From an uncultured Clostridium sp. (lineage in GTDB: Bacteria > Bacillota > Clostridia > Lachnospirales > Lachnospiraceae): a stretch of 41,768 nucleotides of DNA. The stretch spans positions 1 through 41,768 of the forward strand of contig CANRZB010000034.1 in assembly GCA_947644195.1 (NCBI GenBank). Direction: 5' to 3'. The notes under the pieces are model-generated. The model was given only the letters and a program-made list of their open reading frames with translations. It was not told the origin of the DNA and searched no databases. Shown here one piece after another: positions 33,110 through 40,163 of this stretch. Position 1 is the first letter of the stretch, and each line of letters begins with the position of its first letter. Position numbers and translations under genes: made by a program.

Positions 33110-33167
33110 ATCCATCTCCTGTGCCGCTTTCCGCAGCCTGTTTTTTAGTGAATCATACTCATTTTTA

Positions 33168-33196
33168 ATTATACACAGAAATCCATTTTTTGGCAA
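33168..33196 (-). promoter_or_regulatory. Promoter of the yhbY-nadD-yqeK cluster
   Basis: TTGCCA (33196-33191), 17 bp, TATAAT (33173-33168) on the minus strand. A GGCAATTGCC palindrome overlaps the -35 and could be an operator or chance. Confidence 0.7.
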
Positions 33197-33363
33197 TTGC
33201 CAATCTCCCCACCGTACCATGGACAAACCCTACGCTGCCACTTACCGCCATCTTTACTATCCAATCATTCCCTGCACTCCTGCCACCATTCCTATCTATC
33301 CGCATAATTCCCTAATTTGCAGCATACTATGATAGTAATTTTCATACACAGGGCGGAATTATT

Positions 33364-34959
33364 ATGAAATCTTTTTATATTTTTTCCAGTCATGCCGCCA
33401 AAGGTGGCATAGACCAATCTCGAAAAATGCTGCTTTTGCATTTTTTTGGCAAGCGGGCTGTCCCAGTTCTGATACTTTCTTTATCTCTGAGCATGTTGGG
33501 TCATCCTGCCACTCTGCTGGCAAAAACCAGCCCCACACCAGCCGTTACCACAGAAGTGTTCCAGAGCAGAAACGAAAACAATACAAATGAACCGAAGCAA
33601 AACTCGAACTCTCTGAGCGAAAATAACACGCAGGCACTGGATCAGAATTCCGATTTCATCAGTGAAAACAATACACAGGCACCGGACCAGAAGTCCGATT
33701 CTCTCAGCGAAAATAACACGCAGGCACCGGATCAGAATTCTGACTCCCTCAGCGAAAACAATACGCAAAGTCCAGAAACGAATTCGGATGGAAATTCCAC
33801 TGACACGGCTGAAAATACATCCGGCAGTGCAGAGGATAACCCATCTGGCGGCCCTGCCATCACTGCTACGGCTGCCATCTTGATCGACAATCACAGCGGT
33901 CGGATCTTGTTTGAAAAAAACAAAGATAAGGAATTAATTCCTGCCAGCATTACAAAGATCATGACACTTCTGTTAATTTTTGAAGGACTGGAGCAAGGGA
34001 GATATCAATTGAGCGATGAAGTGACCGTCAGCGAACATGCGTCACAGATGGGAGGTTCCCAGGTATATCTGGAACCGGGAGAAGTTCAGACGGTAGAAAC
34101 CATGATAAAATGTATCAGTATTGCCAGCGCCAATGATGCTGCCGTTGCCATGGCAGAATTTGTCGCCGGTTCGGAAACTGCATTCATTGACCAGATGAAC
34201 CAGAAAGCGGCAGAACTTGGTATGGAACATACCCATTTCATGAATTGCAATGGTCTGGATGACAGCATTGAGAGTGGACACTACAGCAGCGCCTATGATG
34301 TCGCTTTAATGTCACGGGCACTGGTTACCAATCATCCTAGCATTACGAACTATTCTACCGTATGGATGGATACCATTATACATAAAACAAAAAAAGGGGA
34401 ATCGGAATTCGGACTCACCAATACCAACAAGCTGATCCGTACCTATCAGGGCATTACCGGCCTAAAAACCGGTTCAACTTCCAAAGCCAAATACTGTTTG
34501 AGCGCTACCGCTAACCGGGAAGGCATTGACCTGACTGCCGTCATCATGGCAGCGCCAAACCACAAAGTTCGATTCACAGAAGCAGCTTCCCTTTTAGACT
34601 ATGGGTTTGCCAATTGTACCGCATTTTCCGAGAAAGCTGACGACATTCCCCTTTCTCCACAAGATATTGCCGGCGGCACGAAATCACAAATCACTCCGCG
34701 GGTAGAAAAAAACTTTTCCTATGTGATGTGTGGCGAGGAACGTAACCAGGAACCAAAACGCGAAATTACCTACCGACCAAACCTGACGGCCCCGGTCAAA
34801 GAGGGGGAACCAATTGGAAACGTAACTTATACCCTAAATCATCAGGAAATTGGCTCTGTACCGATTGTAGCCGCGGAAACAGTTCCAACTGCCAAATATA
34901 TCCATATTCTGAAAAAACTGTTTGGACGTCTCTGCTGCAGCAAGAAAAATACAAAATAA
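33364..34959 (+). CDS. dacF: D-alanyl-D-alanine carboxypeptidase (PBP5/6 type) with Asn-rich repeat linker
   Basis: This enzyme removes the terminal D-Ala of peptidoglycan stem peptides outside the membrane. The 531-aa product has a signal-like segment at about 32-53, a low-complexity linker to about residue 165, and then the SxxK/SxN/KTG serine-peptidase domain. Catalytic motifs are Ser195-Ile-Thr-Lys198 (PASITKIM), Ser255-Ala-Asn257 (IASANDAA) and Lys368-Thr-Gly370 (GLKTGSTSKAKYC). The linker has four 15-residue repeats of SENNTQAPDQNSDSL type plus a degenerate fifth. The first 30 residues (SHAAKGGIDQSRKM) are encoded by a dispersed double-hairpin repeat. The C-terminal amphipathic anchor seems short (KYIHILKKLFGRLCC). 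The start follows GGGCGGAATTATT, a mediocre site. dacF is used as the usual clostridial name. Confidence 0.9.
   Translation: MKSFYIFSSHAAKGGIDQSRKMLLLHFFGKRAVPVLILSLSLSMLGHPATLLAKTSPTPAVTTEVFQSRNENNTNEPKQNSNSLSENNTQALDQNSDFISENNTQAPDQKSDSLSENNTQAPDQNSDSLSENNTQSPETNSDGNSTDTAENTSGSAEDNPSGGPAITATAAILIDNHSGRILFEKNKDKELIPASITKIMTLLLIFEGLEQGRYQLSDEVTVSEHASQMGGSQVYLEPGEVQTVETMIKCISIASANDAAVAMAEFVAGSETAFIDQMNQKAAELGMEHTHFMNCNGLDDSIESGHYSSAYDVALMSRALVTNHPSITNYSTVWMDTIIHKTKKGESEFGLTNTNKLIRTYQGITGLKTGSTSKAKYCLSATANREGIDLTAVIMAAPNHKVRFTEAASLLDYGFANCTAFSEKADDIPLSPQDIAGGTKSQITPRVEKNFSYVMCGEERNQEPKREITYRPNLTAPVKEGEPIGNVTYTLNHQEIGSVPIVAAETVPTAKYIHILKKLFGRLCCSKKNTK
33389..33447. repeat. Double-hairpin repeat element within the carboxypeptidase gene
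   Basis: TCATGCCGCCAAAGGTGGCA, then ACCAATCTCGAAAAATGC and TTTTGCATTTTTT. About 33 of the first 40 positions match 3058-3097. Both hairpins are kept. The frame through the element stays open, giving SHAAKGGIDQSRKMLLLHFF. Confidence 0.6.
33571..33795 (+). repeat. 45-bp coding repeats in the carboxypeptidase linker
   Basis: Four in-frame 15-codon units starting at residues 85, 100, 115 and 130 (from 33616), with a weaker copy at residue 70 (33571). They encode a hydrophilic Asn/Ser/Asp/Gln-rich spacer that probably carries the catalytic domain away from the membrane. Confidence 0.85.
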
Positions 34960-34964
34960 ATAGC

Positions 34965-34993
34965 AGGGAGTGCTTACGGAAAAGCACTCCCTA
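34965..34993 (+). terminator. Terminator between the convergent carboxypeptidase and LCP genes
   Basis: AGGGAGTGCTT-ACGGAAA-AGCACTCCCT: a perfect ~11-bp stem 6 bp after the carboxypeptidase stop. The T-run is weak on both strands. It may serve both converging transcripts. Confidence 0.75.
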
Positions 34994-35060
34994 CTATTAC
35001 CCTATTTATATGAAGGCAAAAACAAGTTGTATCATATTCAAAACTTCATCCATAGAACGA

Positions 35061-36116
35061 TTAATCTTCTTTAGACGAAGAATCTTCCCCGGATCGTTGA
35101 TAAGCAAATTCCTCCTTACCATCATACCGGAACACAAACTGGTATAATGCATCTGCATTGGCGCTGGTATTCCATGCACCACCATCTCCTGATGTCATGA
35201 CGATACAGGAGCCACAAGCATATTCGCCATTTGCACCACTGCGGTAATATCCAGAAACAGGAATCTGTAATTGTTTGACTTCTGTGGTTCCCATCGTTAT
35301 AACATCTTTCATATAACTGAAAATCTGATCATTCGTCAAATCGGTCGTCACATGATCAAACACACTGTTTGCAATATCCGTCCAGTCTGACATGGGCAAT
35401 TTTTTGACCTTATCAAACACCCGGTTAATTACCGTGCGCTGCCGCCAGGTCCGCCCGTAATCGTCCCGCAATCCGTTAATGGTAGTTCCCTGTTTACGGA
35501 TTCGGCAGTATCCCAATGCCTGACTACCATTTAAGACCTGCTTTCCAACCTTGACATTACGGTATTTCTTATTTCTAATATAGTTGGTCGTGTTAAGATA
35601 TTCTGCCTCGGATTCCGTCAGCTCAATTTCCACACCACCCACCTTGTCGACAATATCTTGAAATGCCTTAAATCCAACCTCTACATAACCATCCAACTCA
35701 ATATTAAAATTGGTAGCGATGGTCTTATATAATAACTCCACTCCTCCAAAGGAATTCGCTGCATTTAATTTATTCATGCCATGTCCGGGTATCTCAACCA
35801 CCAGATCACGCATCAGAGATGTCAATTTCAACGTACCATGCTTCATATCCATCGTTCCGATAATCATAGTATCCGTTAAGCCGCCGGCATTGTATCCATT
35901 CTCTTTTCGGAAATCATTTCCAATAATTAATATATTAACTATCTGATTGTCAGAGTTTACTTTAATTCCACTGAGATCTACATTCCGCAATGCAGTATCA
36001 TAATCGCGGTTCACATGATCGAATGCGCTGTTCATCGTAACCTGTGCTTTGGCGACAAAAAATCCAGCAGCGGCACTTACCAGAATGAGAAATCCCAATA
36101 ATACTTTTTTCCACAT
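35061..36116 (-). CDS. LytR-CpsA-Psr (LCP) family protein, second copy
   Basis: LCP proteins attach teichoic acids or polysaccharides to peptidoglycan. The ~351-aa product has an N-terminal membrane anchor (WKKVLLGFLILVSAAAGFFVA), then the LCP domain: VNILIIGNDFRKENGYNAGGLTDTMIIGTMD, LTSLMRDLVVEIPGHGMNKLNAANSFGG, VGGVEIELTESEAEYLN, GYCRIRKQGT and DYGRTWRQRTVI, with conserved Arg and Asp residues for phosphate and metal. The start at 36116 (MWKK) has AGGAGG 10 bp upstream; the next ATG upstream overlaps that site. It is about half identical to the neighbouring LCP gene, 78 bp upstream, and is probably its duplicate in one operon. Confidence 0.93.
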   Translation of the reverse strand: MWKKVLLGFLILVSAAAGFFVAKAQVTMNSAFDHVNRDYDTALRNVDLSGIKVNSDNQIVNILIIGNDFRKENGYNAGGLTDTMIIGTMDMKHGTLKLTSLMRDLVVEIPGHGMNKLNAANSFGGVELLYKTIATNFNIELDGYVEVGFKAFQDIVDKVGGVEIELTESEAEYLNTTNYIRNKKYRNVKVGKQVLNGSQALGYCRIRKQGTTINGLRDDYGRTWRQRTVINRVFDKVKKLPMSDWTDIANSVFDHVTTDLTNDQIFSYMKDVITMGTTEVKQLQIPVSGYYRSGANGEYACGSCIVMTSGDGGAWNTSANADALYQFVFRYDGKEEFAYQRSGEDSSSKED

Positions 36117-36194
36117 ACTGCCCTTTCCTCCTATCTGTACCATACCAGTATCGCAGATTGTTCTATGGGAACAACCATAATACTAGTTTTCTCC

Positions 36195-37343
36195 TTAATC
36201 CTCCTCTTCATTCCCGGAATCCTCCTCTTCCGGAGTGGAGCCGGAAGACTTGGTATATTTGTATTCTTCTTTGCCGTCATGGTCGAAGATAAACTCCTTT
36301 AATGCCTCCGCACACACCGAAGGGTCATAGGAGCGGGCATAACCGGCTGTCGGGACCAGGCTCCATCCCTGTGCATCCGGAAATTCATTGTTTCTGTCAT
36401 CATAAAAATATCCATCCATCGGAATACGAAACTGCTCTACTTCTGTCGTTCCCAATGTAATGACATCTTTCATATAACTCATAATCGTCTTGTCATCCAA
36501 ATCCGTCGTCACATCAGACAGAACGTCATTTGCCACTTCCACCCACTTGGAAAGCGGCTGGGTTTTCAACTTATCAAATACTCCAGATAAAACTGCACGC
36601 TGCCGCCAGGTCCGTCCGGGATCATCAATTAATCCACTGGCCGTCTTTACCGGCGTCCCAATCACATCCAGACCTTTTCGAATCCGAACATAGCCAAGCG
36701 CCTGGTTGCCATTAAGCAGCTGTTTTCCCACTTTCAGCTTTCGGTCCTTTTTGTTCCAAATATAGTTGGTATGATTCAAATATTGTACCTCGGTCTCCGT
36801 CAGTTCAACTTCCACACCCCCGACTGCATTTACCACTTTCTTGAAGGCATCAAATCCAACCTTTGCATAACCGTCCACTTTAATATTAAAGTTCTGGGCA
36901 ATTGTCTTATATAAATTCTTGATGCCGCCAAATTCTTTCTTGCCGGACGCGTTAATCTTCATATATTTATCCTGACCTGCCACATTAACCAGAGTATCCC
37001 GCATAATCGAAGTTAATTTTAAAGTTCCATGCTTCTTGTCCATCGTGGCAATCATAATCACATCATATAACCCTGGAGAGGTGCTGCCATCATACTCCCG
37101 GTAATCATCTCCTATTAATAAAATATTAATAATTTCATCGTCTGAGTGTACTTTAATTCCCTCCAAATCCACTGTATTCAAAGAAGTATCAATATCCCGG
37201 TTAATCTGTGACAGGGAATGGGTAACCATCGTCTGCACCTTCGCTACACCAAATCCCGCTCCAGCACTCAAAACAATTAATATCCCCATCAGGATTTTTT
37301 TCCAAATGGCTATCTTACTCCATGCTTCCATTATTTTAGACAT
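36195..37343 (-). CDS. LytR-CpsA-Psr (LCP) family protein, first copy
   Basis: The 382-aa product has an N-terminal anchor (IWKKILMGILIVLSAGAGFGVA) and the LCP domain: INILLIGDDYREYDGSTSPGLYDVIMIATMD, LTSIMRDTLVNVAGQDKYMKINASG, VGGVEVELTETEVQYLN, LGYVRIRKGLDVIG and PGRTWRQRAVLSGVF. A Glu/Asp-rich C-terminal tail (PEEEDSGNEEED) is added. GGAGGAAATATT precedes the ATG. Two LCP genes in tandem are common in Lachnospiraceae, often between yqeK and rsfS; here they stand about 5 kb away from yqeK. Its promoter contains an inverted repeat. Confidence 0.94.
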   Translation of the reverse strand: MSKIMEAWSKIAIWKKILMGILIVLSAGAGFGVAKVQTMVTHSLSQINRDIDTSLNTVDLEGIKVHSDDEIINILLIGDDYREYDGSTSPGLYDVIMIATMDKKHGTLKLTSIMRDTLVNVAGQDKYMKINASGKKEFGGIKNLYKTIAQNFNIKVDGYAKVGFDAFKKVVNAVGGVEVELTETEVQYLNHTNYIWNKKDRKLKVGKQLLNGNQALGYVRIRKGLDVIGTPVKTASGLIDDPGRTWRQRAVLSGVFDKLKTQPLSKWVEVANDVLSDVTTDLDDKTIMSYMKDVITLGTTEVEQFRIPMDGYFYDDRNNEFPDAQGWSLVPTAGYARSYDPSVCAEALKEFIFDHDGKEEYKYTKSSGSTPEEEDSGNEEED

Positions 37344-37452
37344 AATATTTCCTCCAAAAAGTACCGCAAAATTCTAATCAATAGAATTATCTTATCCAAA
37401 AAACGTTTTCATCATCATGCTATTTGCATGCTATATTCTGCCTTCTTTATTT

Positions 37453-37481
37453 ATCATATCATATCTTGAATGATATGACAA
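37453..37481 (-). promoter_or_regulatory. LCP operon promoter with inverted repeat in the spacer
   Basis: TTGTCA (37481-37476), 17 bp, TATGAT (37458-37453). The spacer is almost filled by the inverted repeat TCATATC-attcaa-GATATGA (37478-37459), a plausible operator for a dimeric regulator. The rest of the 260-bp gap 37344-37603 shows nothing else I can defend. Confidence 0.6.
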
Positions 37482-37603
37482 TCTTTTTATCTAATATGAT
37501 ACATATAATTAACATTTATTGGCTGGTGTTTTGACAGAAATTTCCACACATTCATTTTTACTATTCTTACATGTTAAATGATGTCTTCAGATCCCTATTT
37601 TCC

Positions 37604-39556
37604 CTACCTTTGTAACAACGTCATTATTCCTTCCGTCTGCCGGTTCGCATTTGCCAACATAGCCTGCATTGACTGCTCCAAGATTGACGCTTTCGCAAGA
37701 TTTACCGTCTCCTCCGCCATGTCAGTATCCCGAATTCGACTCTCTGACATCTGCAGGTTTTCTGCTGTCACAGCATCGACCTCTTTTGCGTGCTCCATCC
37801 GGTTCTGGTAGGAACCAAACAGACTTCTCTGCTCAGAAATAATTTCGGATGCCGCCTGGATTTCGGCAATGGTCTGCGTAGCTTCCTTCCTGGTCAGCAC
37901 ATTAGAATCATAGATTCCCAAATTCATCAAACGGAAAGAATCATAGCAGAGATGGATCAATTGTCCCGCATTAGCGCCTGCCTGAATCACCCTGTCATGA
38001 TTGGTTTTATACACCGGCGTATCAATCATATGTGTCTTGGCAGAAGCAGAACTTATATAAGCCGTAGTATAGGACGGTGTCCCCGTCTTTTCGTTCCCCT
38101 CATACACATCAAATACCGTATTTTTATTCAAAGCCGCCTTGACTTTATTCATAATACTCTCTTCGGTATCATCAGGATTCACTCTGATACTCATCGATAT
38201 CGAACCGATGGAATTACTCTCTCTGCCTTCGTATTTAAATGTACCGCTATCCGGTTTGATTTGAAAATGTACATTAATTGTTCCACCGTTCTTAGCGTTT
38301 TTGATCAGGGAATCCCCATGATTGGAAAAATCCGTAATAGCGTCTGTCACTCCTAAGAGATTCCCATCGCCACGGTCTGGATAATGCGAGATCGATGTTT
38401 GATATTTCGCTGAATTTGTTGGATATACCCATCTCCACCATAATCCCTCGGTATCTTTATCCCTATCATTACCGTAATAGATAACATAATCCGAAGAAGC
38501 TGTTACCAAGCCAATATTCGGCATACGAAAATGAATCTTCCACCCGGTATTCTCCTGTGGATCCGTATAGGATGGTTGCGTAATCACGTTCGTAGTCCCG
38601 CTCATTGCCGGCTCAATCCACGCCGTATCATAAGCCTCCACATTACGGTCACTGGCAAGTTCCGCCAGATAATTCGTACTGACAGAAAACGAAACGCCAG
38701 GAGAAGTCTGGTTCAAAAGCGTACTTTCTGAAGAATTTTCATTGGAAGAAAATCTTATTCCATCAATGCATGCTGCGATATCATCCACTGTTGCAGCATC
38801 CTCTGCCGTCCACGCAATGCGAAAGTCAATTCCTTTTAATTCTGGGTATGTATTCAGGTCAAGATGATCCGACAGATTCATCCCAAACGCTCTCCCGGCG
38901 GCAGCTTCCTCCCAACTGATTAATTCCGTAGAATATGGATTCTTGTTCCATCCCTCCCATTTTACTATAAATCCATAATTTGCCGGATCCGATTCATCCG
39001 TTCCTTTCACTTCCACGGTATAACCATTGTAGGCAATCGCTCCCTTATTCGCCTCCGTAACGCGGAATGTTTTGGTAGAAAAGGACTGCATCCGAACCGC
39101 CTGTTTCCTTTCTGTTCCAATCAGTACCTTATGTTTGGTATCCGTATCCCAAATTTTGATCGTATTAAACTCTGTCTCCCGAAACATATAGTCTATTTCT
39201 TCTTTATACATCTGTATCTCGTCATCCAGACACTCCCTGTCTTCCGGCGTATTTGTATCATTGGCTGCCTGTACCGCCAGCTCATGAATCCGATGCATCA
39301 TAGCCTGTATCTCCGATAACGCCCCCTCTGCGGTCTGCACAAAACCAATCCCATCTTGTATATTCCGCTCGGCCTAATTCAAACCACGAATCTGTGCACG
39401 CATCTTCTCAGAAATTGCCAATCCCGCTGCATCATCTGCTGCACGGTTGACCCGATATCCGGTATTTAGCTGTTCCAGGCTCTTCAGTTTCGTTCCTTCG
39501 TTTCTCTTGAGTGCACGGTTTGTCACCGCCGCTGCCATGTTATGCTGAATATACAT
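37604..39556 (-). pseudogene. Flagellin interrupted by one in-frame TAG
   Basis: Translation from the ATG at 39556 (after GGAGGAGCAACG) gives a flagellin N terminus: MYIQHNMAAAVTNRALKRNE, LKSLEQLNTGYRVNRAADDAAGLAISEKMRAQIRGLN. Codon 61 is TAG (39376-39374), and the same frame continues with AERNIQDGIGFVQTAEGALSEI to a full C-terminal flagellin domain (RIRDTDMAEETVNLAKASILEQSMQAML) ending at 37604. The usual residue there is Gln, so CAG to TAG is one base change. Without it the protein would have 650 residues, with a long central surface-exposed insert. No frameshift or other stop is seen. The 5' part alone would give a 60-residue peptide; the later GTG start has no ribosome binding site. A GCCGGTAT motif near 39610 could be a sigma-D -10, but its -35 is poor. 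It may be a real null allele, a suppressed stop or a sequence error. Confidence 0.85.
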
Positions 39557-39673
39557 CGTTGCTCCTCCTTTTCCCATCATAGCAATAACTATTTTAATCA
39601 TAACATATATACCGGCATTATACAATAAATATTTTTTAATTCTTCAATTTTTTTAGATGCAATTACAAACCAC

Positions 39674-39702
39674 TTGACGTTTCCCGTTTCATCCGATATA
39701 AT
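39674..39702 (+). promoter_or_regulatory. Promoter of the small membrane protein gene
   Basis: TTGACG (39674-39679), 17 bp, TATAAT (39697-39702). It lies in the 237-bp gap between the divergent flagellin and DUF4321-type genes. Confidence 0.75.
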
Positions 39703-39793
39703 CGAATATACGTTTGGAAGATACCTAATTCAGGCTTCCATAGAGGCCGGACACGGCTGAGATAAAATCATCTGTACAGAAAAGAGGACAACT

Positions 39794-40054
39794 ATGGCAA
39801 AAGGCGCTGGAAAAAATAACTGGGCTTTATTCTTACTACTACTGGCAGGTATTGTCATTGGCAGTTTCATTGCACAGGCTACCGCAGGAATCTCTGCATT
39901 ATCCTGGCTAAACTACGGGCAGAAATTTGGTCTGACCTCTCCGCTGACCCTGGATTTGGGCATATTGGTACTGACCTTTGCATTGTCTGTCAAGATTACT
40001 ATTGGAAGTATCATTGGTATTTTGATCGCCATTATCATTTACCGTTTTATCTAA
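39794..40054 (+). CDS. Small integral membrane protein, DUF4321-type
   Basis: The 86-aa protein has two clear membrane helices (WALFLLLLAGIVIGSFIAQ and the C-terminal IGSIIGILIAIIIYRFI), and a middle part with ISALSWLNYGQKFGL and LDLGILVLTFALSVKITI. This matches the DUF4321 family of clostridial small membrane proteins, which I recall near cell-shape and septum genes; function unknown. AGAGGACAACT precedes the ATG. It is single, with its own promoter and a strong terminator. Confidence 0.8.
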   Translation: MAKGAGKNNWALFLLLLAGIVIGSFIAQATAGISALSWLNYGQKFGLTSPLTLDLGILVLTFALSVKITIGSIIGILIAIIIYRFI

Positions 40055-40058
40055 CGCT

Positions 40059-40093
40059 AAAACGGGAGCAACACAAGGCTGCTCCCGTTTTCT
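40059..40093 (+). terminator. Strong intrinsic terminator
   Basis: AAAACGGGAGCA, loop ACACAAGGC, TGCTCCCGTTTT: a perfect 12-bp stem with a T-run, 5 bp after the DUF4321-type gene. The A-run on the 5' side would let it also work for transcripts from the other strand. Confidence 0.9.
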
Positions 40094-40163
40094 ACTTCCC
40101 TCTTACCTTCACGGCTCTATCATTGCTGTCACAGTGCCTGCAATGAAACTATGAGAAACTTAC

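Noticed and set aside
39374-39376. TAG read as pyrrolysine or a genome-wide reassigned codon
   Set aside because: TAG is used as an ordinary stop elsewhere, for example at the end of the GS-like gene (12645) and the chemoreceptor (23638). A local suppressor cannot be excluded but is unsupported.
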